Part shown: piece after piece, positions 50,758-60,969 of the stretch
How the letters are laid out: each line of letters begins with the position of its first letter
How positions within the stretch are numbered: position 1 is the stretch's first letter
Source: Candidatus Lutibacillus vidarii
Lineage (GTDB): Bacteria > Actinomycetota > Actinomycetes > Actinomycetales > Dermatophilaceae
Assembly (NCBI GenBank): GCA_016717165.1
Contig: JADKGA010000002.1
Coordinates: 992,001-1,056,000 of the forward strand
DNA length: 64,000 nt
Direction: 5' to 3'
The notes under the pieces: model-generated
Databases searched by the model: none
The model's input: the letters and a program-made list of their open reading frames with translations, nothing else
What the model was told of the DNA's origin: nothing
Position numbers and translations under genes: made by a program

Positions 50758-50778
50758 GGCAGCCCGGCCCACGTCCTC

Positions 50779-51627
50779 ATGACGACCTCCGAGCAGGCGC
50801 CGCCCGCACCCGCAGGGTCGCGCGCGGGCCGCAACCTCCCGATGGCGGTTGCGACCGGAGTCGGGCTCGGCATCATGCTCGTCGGCTCGCTGATGTGGCG
50901 CAAGGACGCCTTCCTCGTCGTCGCCATCGGGTGGATCTGCGCCGGGGTGTGGGAGCTGGTCCGGGCCGTGCGAGCGCACGGCATCCGGGTGCCCCTGTTC
51001 CCCGCGCTGCTCGGGGCCCTGTGCATGCTCCCGGCCGCCTTCTACGGCGGCCCGCAGTCCCTCGTCGTGACCTTCGGGCTGAGCGCCGCAGCCATGCTCA
51101 TGTGGCGGGCCGCCGACGGTGGCCCGGGCGCCCCGGTCGACCTTGCCGCGGGCCTGCTCGTCCTGGCCTACCCGTCCTTCCTCCTCGGCTTCGCGATCCT
51201 CCTGCTCGTCCCCAGCGACGGGGCCGGGCGGATGCTCACCTTCCTGCTCGTCAGCGCCTTCTCCGACATCGGTGGGTATGCCGTCGGCGTTCTCTTCGGC
51301 CGACACCCGCTCGCGCCGTCGATCTCGCCGAAGAAGTCGTGGGAGGGCCTGGGCGGGTCGGTCCTCGGCTGTGTCCTCGCCGGGGTCGCGTCGCTGGTCT
51401 GGGTGCTCCACGGACCCTGGTGGGTGGGCGTCATCCTCGGCGTGACCTCGGCCTTCGCCGCGACGACGGGCGACCTGATGGAGTCGATGATCAAGCGCGA
51501 CCTCGGGATCAAGGACATGTCGAAGATCCTCCCCGGCCACGGCGGGGTGATGGACCGGCTCGACTCGCTCATCATGACCGCGCCGGTGGTGTGGGCCGTC
51601 CTCGCCATCGCGCTCCCACCGGTATGA
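50779..51627 (+). CDS. cdsA: Phosphatidate cytidylyltransferase
   Basis: CdsA makes CDP-diacylglycerol, the entry to phospholipid synthesis, in the cytoplasmic membrane. This 282-residue protein has about eight membrane helices and the complete signature in MESMIKRDLGIKDMSKILPGHGGVMDRLD (near residues 235-262). A short Ala/Pro-rich cytoplasmic start precedes the first helix. The stop overlaps rlmN (ATGA). Confidence 0.94.
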   Translation: MTTSEQAPPAPAGSRAGRNLPMAVATGVGLGIMLVGSLMWRKDAFLVVAIGWICAGVWELVRAVRAHGIRVPLFPALLGALCMLPAAFYGGPQSLVVTFGLSAAAMLMWRAADGGPGAPVDLAAGLLVLAYPSFLLGFAILLLVPSDGAGRMLTFLLVSAFSDIGGYAVGVLFGRHPLAPSISPKKSWEGLGGSVLGCVLAGVASLVWVLHGPWWVGVILGVTSAFAATTGDLMESMIKRDLGIKDMSKILPGHGGVMDRLDSLIMTAPVVWAVLAIALPPV

Positions 51628-52784
51628 CGCCAGACTCCGACATCCCGCCCCGGCCGCGCCCGGGCCAGCTGACCTTCACCGCCCCGCGGCGGGCCCGCCC
51701 GCCGCGGCATCTCGCCGACCTCACCATGGCGCAGCGCCGGGAGGCCCTCAGAGAGCTGGGCCTGCCGGCCTTCCGCGCCGCACAGCTGTCGGTCCACTAC
51801 TTCGACCGGCTGGTGACCGACCCGGCGCAGATGACCGACCTGCCGGCCACCCAGCGCGCCGAGCTGGTCCAGGCCCTGCTCCCCACCCTGCTCACCCCGG
51901 TCCGCACCCTCACCGCCGACGCCGGTGCCACCGTCAAGACGGTATGGCGGCTGCACGACGGCGCGCTGGTCGAGTCGGTCGTCATGCGATACCCGGACCG
52001 GGTGACGATCTGCGTGTCGAGCCAGGCCGGATGCGGGATGAACTGCCCCTTCTGCGCCACCGGCCAGGCCGGCCTGACCCGAAACCTCTCTGCCGCAGAG
52101 ATCGTCGAGCAGGTGGTCGCGGCGGCCCGCTCGCTGCGCGACGGGGGTCTCGCCGGTGGCCGGGAGGAGCTCCCGCTCGCCCGGCGGGTCTCCAATGTCG
52201 TCTTCATGGGGATGGGGGAGGCGCTGGCCAACTACGCCGCCAGCGTCGCGGCCGTGCGCCGGCTCGTCGATGCCCCGCCGGAGGGCCTCGGGCTGTCCGC
52301 TCGGGGGCTGACGATGTCGACCGTCGGCTTGGTCACGGCGATGGACACCTTCGCCGCCGAGGGGCTGCCGGTCACCCTCGCGCTGTCCCTCCACGCGCCC
52401 GACGACGAGCTGCGCAACGAGCTCGTGCCGCTCAACACCCGCTGGCCGGTCGCCGAGGTCCTCGACGCCGCCCATCGGTACTTCACCGCGACCCGGCGCC
52501 GCGTCTCGATCGAGTACGCCCTGATCCGTGATGTCAACGACCAGGCGTGGCGGGCCGACCTGCTCGCCCGCGAGCTCACCCGCCGCGGGCACGGCTGGGT
52601 GCACGTTAACCCGATCCCGCTCAACCCGACGCCGGGGTCCCGGTGGACCGCGTCGCGCCCCGGCGTCCAGCAGCAGTTCGTCGAGCGGCTCGTCGCGGCC
52701 GGCATACCGACGACCGTGCGCGACACGCGCGGCCGGGAGATCGACGGGGCCTGCGGGCAGCTCGCCGCATCGTCCTCCTCCTGA
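51624..52784 (+). CDS. rlmN: Dual-specificity RNA methyltransferase RlmN
   Basis: RlmN methylates C2 of A2503 in 23S rRNA and A37 in some tRNAs by radical SAM chemistry. The 386-residue protein has the radical SAM cysteines in CGMNCPFC, and GMGEALANY. A C-terminal catalytic Cys is probably that in GREIDGACGQLA. It starts at ATG 51624, overlapping cdsA. A common actinobacterial order continues to dxr; here it breaks into repeats and a sigma operon. Confidence 0.95.
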   Translation: MTPDSDIPPRPRPGQLTFTAPRRARPPRHLADLTMAQRREALRELGLPAFRAAQLSVHYFDRLVTDPAQMTDLPATQRAELVQALLPTLLTPVRTLTADAGATVKTVWRLHDGALVESVVMRYPDRVTICVSSQAGCGMNCPFCATGQAGLTRNLSAAEIVEQVVAAARSLRDGGLAGGREELPLARRVSNVVFMGMGEALANYAASVAAVRRLVDAPPEGLGLSARGLTMSTVGLVTAMDTFAAEGLPVTLALSLHAPDDELRNELVPLNTRWPVAEVLDAAHRYFTATRRRVSIEYALIRDVNDQAWRADLLARELTRRGHGWVHVNPIPLNPTPGSRWTASRPGVQQQFVERLVAAGIPTTVRDTRGREIDGACGQLAASSSS

Positions 52785-52794
52785 GCCGGCCGTC

Positions 52795-52940
52795 GCCGAC
52801 TGCGTTGGTGGGTCAGATGTCGGCATATTCGGGCATTTCGCCACCCAAGGCATGTCGAGGGGATGGGTGCCCAGCGGGTGCCGACTGCGTTGGTGCGTCA
52901 GATGCCCGCTTAATCGGGCATTTCGCCACCCAAGGCATGT
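52795..52940. repeat. Two tandem 61-bp palindromic elements
   Basis: Copies at 52795-52855 and 52880-52940 differ at five positions and start 85 bp apart. Each begins GCCGACTGCGTTGGTG and ends CGCCACCCAAGGCATGT. The two ends are partly inverted (about 16 of 24 positions), and the second core is a perfect ATGCCCG/CGGGCAT hairpin. They look like intergenic REP/MITE-type elements. The rest of this 312-base gap (52785-53096) has the ECF promoter at 53034-53058. Confidence 0.75.
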
Positions 52941-53033
52941 TCTGAGGAGCTCAAGGCATCTCTGAGCGGCGCGCGGCCGGTTCTCGGCGGCCCCGGTCGC
53001 GCGCTGCGGCCGGCATACCGTCATGATGCGAGG

Positions 53034-53058
53034 GAACCGAGCCCTGACCTGGGGCGAC
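53034..53058 (+). promoter_or_regulatory. ECF-type promoter of the second sigma operon
   Basis: GAACC (53034-53038) and CGAC (53055-53058) are 16 bp apart, like the AACC-N17-CGTC before the first sigma gene. It suggests autoregulation. Confidence 0.45.
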
Positions 53059-53096
53059 TACCAGGTGTGACCACACGTCGTGAAAGGGGACCGGGC

Positions 53097-53609
53097 GTGA
53101 CGACTGCTTCGCATGACACGTCACCGCTCGACCTCGACCGGCTGTATGCCGAGCAATGGGCACCCTTGGTCCGCCTGGGGGCGCTGCTGGTCGACGACGT
53201 CGGAGCCGCCGAGGACGTCGTCCAGGACGCCTTCGTCTCGCTCTACCGTCGCCAGGACTCGCTGCGCAATGGGTATGCCGCCTCGGCCTACCTGCGGTCC
53301 GCGGTCGTCAACGGCTGCCGGTCGGCGCTGCGACACCGCGGCGTCGTCCGCCGGACCATGCACCTGGTGGCGACCCCGAGCGACGGGGCGGACCGGGCGC
53401 GCTTCGAGGCCGTGACCGACGACGCGCAGCTGATGTCCGCGCTGCGCCAGCTCCCACATCAGATGCGCGAGGTGCTGGTGCTGCGTCACTGGGGGGCCCT
53501 GAACGAGGCGGAGATCGCCGAGTCGCTGGGCATCCCCGCAGGAACGGTGAAGTCGACGTCGAGCCGGGCCCTGAGCCGGCTCCGCGAGATCCTCGGAGGC
53601 CAGTCATGA
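53097..53609 (+). CDS. ECF sigma factor, SigE-like subfamily (second)
   Basis: This 170-residue sigma factor has region 2 (LDRLYAEQWAPLVRLGALLVDD ... AEDVVQDAFVSLYRR) and region 4 (LPHQMREVLVLRHWGALNEAEIAESLGIPAGTVKSTSSRALSRLR). GTG 53097 is preceded by AAGGGGA at about 8 nt; an in-frame GTG at 53067 is an alternative. It overlaps its membrane partner by ATGA, and the same arrangement occurs at 10372-12248. The signal it answers is unknown. Confidence 0.88.
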   Translation: MTTASHDTSPLDLDRLYAEQWAPLVRLGALLVDDVGAAEDVVQDAFVSLYRRQDSLRNGYAASAYLRSAVVNGCRSALRHRGVVRRTMHLVATPSDGADRARFEAVTDDAQLMSALRQLPHQMREVLVLRHWGALNEAEIAESLGIPAGTVKSTSSRALSRLREILGGQS

Positions 53610-54655
53610 ACGCCATGAGCGACGAGCAGCTCGACCAGGCCCTCGGCCAGGCGATGCAGCGGCAGTCCGTCCAGGACATCCCAGCCACCCGGACTCCGCC
53701 CGCGCCCCCGTGGGGGACCGAGGCCGGGCGGACCGTCACCTACGTCCCGGCCAAGAGCCGGCGGTGGCTCCACGCGGGCATCGGCGTCGCTGCGGCGGCA
53801 GCTGTGGTCACCGCGGTGGTCCTCGCCACCGGTCACAATGGCTCACCCGCTCCGGGCGGCACTCCCACCGGGTCAACGGTTCCGACGACGCCGTCGAGCC
53901 CGACCACCGACGCCACCGGGCCCACCGAGACCCCCGCGACGACCGACGCCCCCCAGTCAGGGACGGCCACCCTCGGCGGCGCCACCGTGGCCCTGCCTAC
54001 CGGCTGGAGCGCGGTCCATCGGCCCAACATCGTGGCCGGCGCGGACACCTGGTGCCTCGGCGAGGGTGGGAACTGTCGGGTCACCTTCCACCGGTATGAC
54101 GCCGTCGGCTATGGCGGGCCGGAGCCCGAGGCGCCCACGGGGACGACCGTCGCCACGTCGAAGTACTGCGGCACCGACGCCCCCGTCGGCCCGGTCCTCA
54201 TCGACTCCAGGACGAGCACGGTGGGCGGCCGGGAGGCCGAGTACCGGAAGTCGACGTTGGACTGCCCGACCGGGACCTTGACCATCGCCCAGTACGTGCT
54301 GCCGTCGGCTCCGGCCTACGAGATCTTCGTCAAGTCGGACTATGCCCCCGTCGTCACGGACCTCGAGACGATCGCCAAGGCCACCACCTTCCCGGCAGCC
54401 ACCGGCGGGCTGCGGTACTACGACCAGGGCCACGTCGAGTCCGCCACCGCCGTCGGCGACGGCTACGACATCGTCCTGCGCCGCTACACCGGCAGCGATG
54501 TCAACGACTGGGTGGCCACCGACGTGCGGACCACCTACCACCTCACGACGACCCTTCTGCCTCCCGGCTATGTCATCGGCAACCTCGGCCGCGAGGTGCT
54601 CCAGCTCTACACCGACGGCACCGCGGTGACCAGCGTCGTCATCCCCGGCGGCTGA
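53606..54655 (+). CDS. Membrane-anchored partner of the second ECF sigma factor (putative anti-sigma)
   Basis: This 349-residue protein has a cytoplasmic head (about 50 residues), one membrane helix at about 55-75 (LHAGIGVAAAAAVVTAVVLAT), a Thr/Pro-rich linker, and a secreted-side domain with four cysteines that could form disulfides (WCLGEGGNC; YCGTD; LDCPTG). No zinc anti-sigma motif was seen. Topology and head resemble the product at 10935, but the outer domain is different. The gene ends in a strong terminator. Confidence 0.68.
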   Translation: MNAMSDEQLDQALGQAMQRQSVQDIPATRTPPAPPWGTEAGRTVTYVPAKSRRWLHAGIGVAAAAAVVTAVVLATGHNGSPAPGGTPTGSTVPTTPSSPTTDATGPTETPATTDAPQSGTATLGGATVALPTGWSAVHRPNIVAGADTWCLGEGGNCRVTFHRYDAVGYGGPEPEAPTGTTVATSKYCGTDAPVGPVLIDSRTSTVGGREAEYRKSTLDCPTGTLTIAQYVLPSAPAYEIFVKSDYAPVVTDLETIAKATTFPAATGGLRYYDQGHVESATAVGDGYDIVLRRYTGSDVNDWVATDVRTTYHLTTTLLPPGYVIGNLGREVLQLYTDGTAVTSVVIPGG

Positions 54656-54677
54656 CCCGACCGCCAGCCCCGCACCG

Positions 54678-54704
54678 GAGCCCGCCCCATCCCAGGGCGG
54701 GCTC
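54678..54704 (+). terminator. Intrinsic terminator after the second sigma operon
   Basis: GAGCCCGCCC and GGGCGGGCTC form a perfect 10-bp stem with a 7-base loop, 23 nt after the stop codon. TGGCGTCCTTCC follows, a weak tail. Confidence 0.85.
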
Positions 54705-54770
54705 TGGCGTCCTTCCACGCGGCGCGCGAGGGTGCAGGGCAGGGGTGGGGCGGCCCGCCTGACGGGGCGA

Positions 54771-54816
54771 TACATTCGGTATGCCGGACCGGCGCGACCC
54801 GCGGGCCGGCATACCG
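54771..54816 (+). promoter_or_regulatory. tdh promoter with long inverted repeat
   Basis: TACATT (54771-54776) is a likely -10. Directly after it CGGTATGCCGG (54777-54787) and CCGGCATACCG (54806-54816) form a perfect 11-bp inverted repeat with an 18-bp spacer over the start of transcription. It could be an operator or an RNA hairpin. Both arms carry the window's enriched GGTATGCC octamer. Confidence 0.55.
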
Positions 54817-54839
54817 CCGTCGTTGTCGGAAGGACCTCC

Positions 54840-55894
54840 GTGCGCGCCCTCACCAAACTGACCGCCGGACCCGGGCTGGAGCTGGTCGACCGGCCCGAGC
54901 CGGTCTGCGGCCCGCTCGATGTGAAGATCCGGGTGCTCCGTGCCGGGCTGTGCGGCACCGACCTGCACCTGGAGCAGTGGGACGACTGGGCCGCGTCCAC
55001 GGTGCACGCCCCGATGGTCATCGGGCACGAGTTCTACGGCGAGGTCGTCGAGGTCGGCGAGGACGTCCCGGCCGGGTCCGCGGTCCGGGTGGGGGTCCGG
55101 GTGTCGGGTGAGGGGCATATCGTCTGCGGCCACTGCCGCAACTGTCGCGCCGGCCGCCGCCACGTCTGCATCAACACCATCGGGGTGGGCGTCAACCGCG
55201 ACGGCGCCTTCGCCGACTATGTCGTCGTCCCCGCGACCAATGTCTGGGTCCAGCCCGAGGACATCGACCCCGACCTGGGCGCGGTCTTCGACCCGCTGGG
55301 CAATGCCACCCACACCGCCTTGCAGTGGCCGCTGGTCGGCGAGGACGTCCTGGTCACCGGCGCCGGCCCGATCGGGGTGATGGCCGCGGCGATCGCCAAG
55401 CACGCCGGCGCCAAGCACGTCGTCGTCACCGATGTCTCGGACTACCGCCTGGCCCTGGCCACCCAGGCCGGCGCCGACCTCGCCGTCAATGTCGCGACGA
55501 CCCGGGTCAAGGACGCGCAGCGCCGGCTGGGCATGAAGGAGGGCTTCGACATCGGGCTGGAGATGTCCGGTGCCCCCTCGGCGGTCGAGGAGATGCTGGC
55601 CAACCTCAACCACGGCGCGAAGGTCGCCATGCTCGGGCTGCCGAAGGGCCCCTTCGCCATCGACTGGGGGCGGGTCATCACCCACATGATCACGCTCAAG
55701 GGCATCTACGGCCGGGAGATGTTCGAGACGTGGTACTACATGAGCTCGATGCTCTCGACGTCCGAGCCGCTCAAGGCGGCGGTGTCCTCGGTCATCACCC
55801 ACCGGTTCCCGGCCGACCGCTGGGCGGACGCCTTCGCCGCGGCCCGGTCTGGGGAGTGCGGCAAGGTCGTCATGGACTGGAGCGAGGGAGCGCG

Positions 55895-55898
<4 letters not shown>
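54840..55898 (+). CDS. tdh: L-threonine 3-dehydrogenase
   Basis: Tdh oxidises threonine to 2-amino-3-ketobutyrate with NAD. The 352-residue zinc alcohol-dehydrogenase-family protein has catalytic zinc ligands in AGLCGTDLH and IGHEFYGEVVE, structural zinc cysteines in CGHCRNCRAGRRHVC, and the NAD fold VLVTGAGPIGVMAAAIAK. GGAAGG precedes GTG 54840. The stop overlaps kbl (ATGA), whose product takes the reaction further. Confidence 0.95.
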
Positions 55899-57100
<1,202 letters not shown>

Positions 57101-57182
57101 CCGGCGACCGTCGGCGCGTTGCGCCCGGCCGATGGGCGAGGATAAGTTTCCGCATACCGTGCACTCACCCGTAGGAGTTCCT

Positions 57183-57494
57183 GTGGCCCTTCCCGAGCTG
57201 ACCCCGGAGCAGCGAGCCGCCGCCTTGGAGAAGGCGGCCGCCGCCCGTCGGACCCGGGCTGCGGTCAAGCACCGCCTCAAATACTCGGCCGGGTCCCTGT
57301 CCGAGGTCATCGACGCGGGCAAGACCGACGACGTCATCGGCAAGATGCGCGTGTCGGCGCTCCTGGAGTCGCTGCCTGGCATCGGCCGGGTCCGTGCCCG
57401 GCAGATCATGGCGGAGGTGGGGATCTCCGAGTCCCGCCGGGTGCGCGGCCTGGGTGCGAACCAGATCGCGGCCCTCGTCGAGAAGTACTCGTGA
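57183..57494 (+). CDS. mihF: Integration host factor, actinobacterial type (mIHF)
   Basis: This 103-residue nucleoid protein has MALPELTPEQRAAALEKAAAARRTRAAVKHRLK and the helix-two-turn-helix LLESLPGIGRVRARQIMAEVGI. mIHF bends DNA and is unrelated to E. coli IHF. It is essential in mycobacteria. GGAG at 57172-57175 supports the GTG 57183 start. It overlaps gmk by GTGA, the usual mihF-gmk-rpoZ order. Confidence 0.95.
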   Translation: MALPELTPEQRAAALEKAAAARRTRAAVKHRLKYSAGSLSEVIDAGKTDDVIGKMRVSALLESLPGIGRVRARQIMAEVGISESRRVRGLGANQIAALVEKYS

Positions 57495-58090
57495 GCGCAG
57501 GGGCCGCTGACCCCACACCCGCTCGCCGTCTGACCGTCCTTGCCGGACCGACCGCCGTCGGGAAGGGGACCATCGCGGCATACGTCCGGGCCCATTTCCC
57601 GCAAGTGTGGCTGTCCGTGTCCATGACCACCCGCAAGCCGCGCCCGGGCGAGGTCGACGGGGTCCACTACCACTTCGTCGACGAGGCGGAGTTCGACCGG
57701 CTGGTCGAGGCCGGGCAGTTTCTCGAGCATGCGACGGTCCATGGGGCGGCTCAGTACGGCACACCGCGGGGGCCGGTCGAACGAGCGCTCGCGTCGGGGC
57801 AGCTGGCCCTGCTCGAGATCGACCTCCAGGGTGCCCGCCAGGTCAAGGTCACCCTGCCGGAGGCGCTCTTTGTCTTCCTGGCCCCGCCGTCCTGGGAGGA
57901 GCTCGGCCGCCGGTTGGTCGGCCGGGGGACCGAGACGGCGCAGGAGCGAGCCGTCCGGTTGGCCACCGCGGAGCGTGAGATGGCGGCCCAGGCGGAGTTC
58001 GATGTCGTCATCGTCAACGACGATGTCCGACGGGCGAGCGAGGAACTCGTATCATGGATGAGATCGGGCCAGGCCGGGCGCACCGGCTGA
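57491..58090 (+). CDS. gmk: Guanylate kinase
   Basis: Gmk converts GMP to GDP. This 199-residue enzyme has the P loop GPTAVGKGT, the GMP-binding SVSMTTRKPRPGEVDGVHYHFVD and EIDLQGARQVK. The P loop Thr and Ala differ from the common GPSGVGKST but keep the fold, as in other actinobacteria. It lies between mihF and rpoZ. Confidence 0.95.
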   Translation: MSAGAADPTPARRLTVLAGPTAVGKGTIAAYVRAHFPQVWLSVSMTTRKPRPGEVDGVHYHFVDEAEFDRLVEAGQFLEHATVHGAAQYGTPRGPVERALASGQLALLEIDLQGARQVKVTLPEALFVFLAPPSWEELGRRLVGRGTETAQERAVRLATAEREMAAQAEFDVVIVNDDVRRASEELVSWMRSGQAGRTG

Positions 58091-58128
58091 CGACCCAGCA
58101 CCCCACCGACGACGAAACGAGACGACCC

Positions 58129-58392
58129 GTGTCCGGAACTCTGGCGAACCCCATCGGGATCACCAACCCGCCCATCGATGACCTGCTCGAGGCGGCCGAC
58201 AGCAAGTACGCACTCGTCATCTTCGCGGCGAAGCGGGCCCGTCAGATCAACGCCTACTACGGTCAGCTCCAGGAGGGGCTCCTCGACTACGTCGGCCCGC
58301 TCGTGGAGACCGAGGTCTCGGAGAAGCCGCTGTCCATCGCCCTGCGCGAGATCGACGGCGGACTGCTCACCTGCGAGCGCCAGGAGGCGTAG
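58129..58392 (+). CDS. rpoZ: RNA polymerase omega subunit
   Basis: This 87-residue subunit, MSGTLANPIGITNPPIDDLLEAADSKYALVIFAAKRARQINAYY, holds the beta' subunit in RNA polymerase assembly. The in-frame extension to 58054 would overlap gmk, and GTG 58129 gives the known start. PLSIALREIDGGLL is the C-terminal core. Confidence 0.95.
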   Translation: MSGTLANPIGITNPPIDDLLEAADSKYALVIFAAKRARQINAYYGQLQEGLLDYVGPLVETEVSEKPLSIALREIDGGLLTCERQEA

Positions 58393-58402
58393 GCCCACGC
58401 CC

Positions 58403-59653
58403 ATGCGTGTCGTCCTCGGTGTCAGCGGCGGCATCGCGGCCTACAAGGCCTGCGCGCTACTGCGGCTCTTCCGCGAAGCTGGCGATGACGTGACCGTCGT
58501 CCCCACCCGGGCGGCGCTGCACTTCGTCGGCGAGACGACCTGGGCCGCGCTGTCCGGACGGCCGGTCCAGACCGATGTGTGGGCGCAGGCCCACGAGGTG
58601 CCGCACGTCCGCCTGGGTCAGGAGGCCGACCTCGTCGTGGTGGCCCCCGCGACGGCGGATCTGCTCGCCCGGGCCGCCCACGGTCTGGCCGACGACCTGC
58701 TGACAAGCGTCCTGCTGACGGCGCGCTGCCCGGTGGTCGTGGCCCCGGCGATGCACACCGAAATGTGGGAGCACCCGGCGACCGTCGCCAATGTCGCCCT
58801 GCTGCGGCGGCGCGGCGTCGAGGTGATCGAGCCCTCGTCCGGTCGCCTTACCGGTGCAGATACCGGCCCGGGCCGCCTTCCCGAGGCCATCGAGCTGTAT
58901 GCCGCCTGCCGCGAGGTCCTCGCCCGGGTCGGCACGTCGACCCCGGGAGCCAGCGGCCCCCTGACCGGCCGGCGCGTCGTCGTCACTGCGGGTGGCACCC
59001 GGGAACCGCTCGACCCGGTCCGCTACCTCGGCAACCGCTCGTCGGGCAAGCAGGGCAGTGCCCTCGCGGAGGTGGCCGTCGAGCTCGGCGCCGAGGTTCG
59101 GTTGGTCTCCTGCAATATGCCCGCCCCGTCCGGGCCGACCGCCGGCGCCATCGAGTGCCTGCCGGTCCAGACCGCCCTGGAGCTGCAGGCCGCCGTCCGC
59201 TCGGCGGCATCGACCGCGGACGTCATCGTCATGTGCGCGGCCGTCGCGGACTTTCGGCCCGCGCACTACCAGGGCGCGAAGATCAAGAAGACTGACGACG
59301 GCACCGAGTCGGCGCCGACGATCGAGCTGGTGCGCAATCCCGACATCCTTGCCGGCCTTGTCGCCGAGCGCGCCGCTGCGGGAGCCACGTCCCCGGTCAT
59401 CGTCGGGTTCGCCGCAGAGACCGGTGACGAGCAGGGCACGGTGCTCGACCATGCCCGCGCCAAGCTGGCCCGCAAGGGATGCGACCTCCTCGTCGCCAAC
59501 GAGGTCGGTGTGGATAAGACCTTCGGCCAGGACACCTCGACGGCATACCTGCTGCGACCCGACAACGACGAGGTGACTGTCGTCGGCCCGACGACCAAAC
59601 GCGCCGTCGCGGAGGCGGTCTGGCGGGCCGTCGCCGACCTGCTCGCACGGTAG
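58403..59653 (+). CDS. coaBC: Bifunctional CoaBC (phosphopantothenoylcysteine synthetase/decarboxylase)
   Basis: This 416-residue fusion makes 4'-phosphopantetheine for CoA. The CoaC flavoprotein half has VLGVSGGIAAYKAC and APAMHTEMWEHPA. The CoaB half has VVVTAGGTREPLDPVRYLGNRSSGKQG, AAVADFRPAHY and KIKK, the CTP-dependent ligase motifs. It starts at ATG 58403, 10 nt after rpoZ. Its stop overlaps the metK -10. Its product is used by CoaD at 3126. Confidence 0.95.
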   Translation: MRVVLGVSGGIAAYKACALLRLFREAGDDVTVVPTRAALHFVGETTWAALSGRPVQTDVWAQAHEVPHVRLGQEADLVVVAPATADLLARAAHGLADDLLTSVLLTARCPVVVAPAMHTEMWEHPATVANVALLRRRGVEVIEPSSGRLTGADTGPGRLPEAIELYAACREVLARVGTSTPGASGPLTGRRVVVTAGGTREPLDPVRYLGNRSSGKQGSALAEVAVELGAEVRLVSCNMPAPSGPTAGAIECLPVQTALELQAAVRSAASTADVIVMCAAVADFRPAHYQGAKIKKTDDGTESAPTIELVRNPDILAGLVAERAAAGATSPVIVGFAAETGDEQGTVLDHARAKLARKGCDLLVANEVGVDKTFGQDTSTAYLLRPDNDEVTVVGPTTKRAVAEAVWRAVADLLAR

Positions 59654-59656
59654 GAT
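59651..59656 (+). promoter_or_regulatory. Putative -10 of metK
   Basis: TAGGAT overlaps the coaBC stop, 36 nt before the metK GTG. AAGGAG at 59679-59684 is a good ribosome site with 7-nt spacing. No room is left for a SAM riboswitch. Confidence 0.4.
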
Positions 59657-59691
59657 CCTCCCGCCGCCCAACCCCTGTAAGGAGCAAACCT

Positions 59692-60909
<1,218 letters not shown>

Positions 60910-60957
60910 GCCCACGTGGGCCGGGCTCGTCTGCCCTCTGCTGTCGCACCCGCTGTC

Positions 60958-60963
60958 TACCCT
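60958..60963 (+). promoter_or_regulatory. Putative -10 for leaderless priA mRNA
   Basis: TACCCT ends 6 nt before ATG 60970, with no ribosome site between. Confidence 0.35.
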
Positions 60964-60969
60964 GACGGT

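Noticed and set aside
59654..59691. SAM riboswitch before metK
   Set aside because: Only 38 nt separate coaBC and metK, too short for a known SAM riboswitch.
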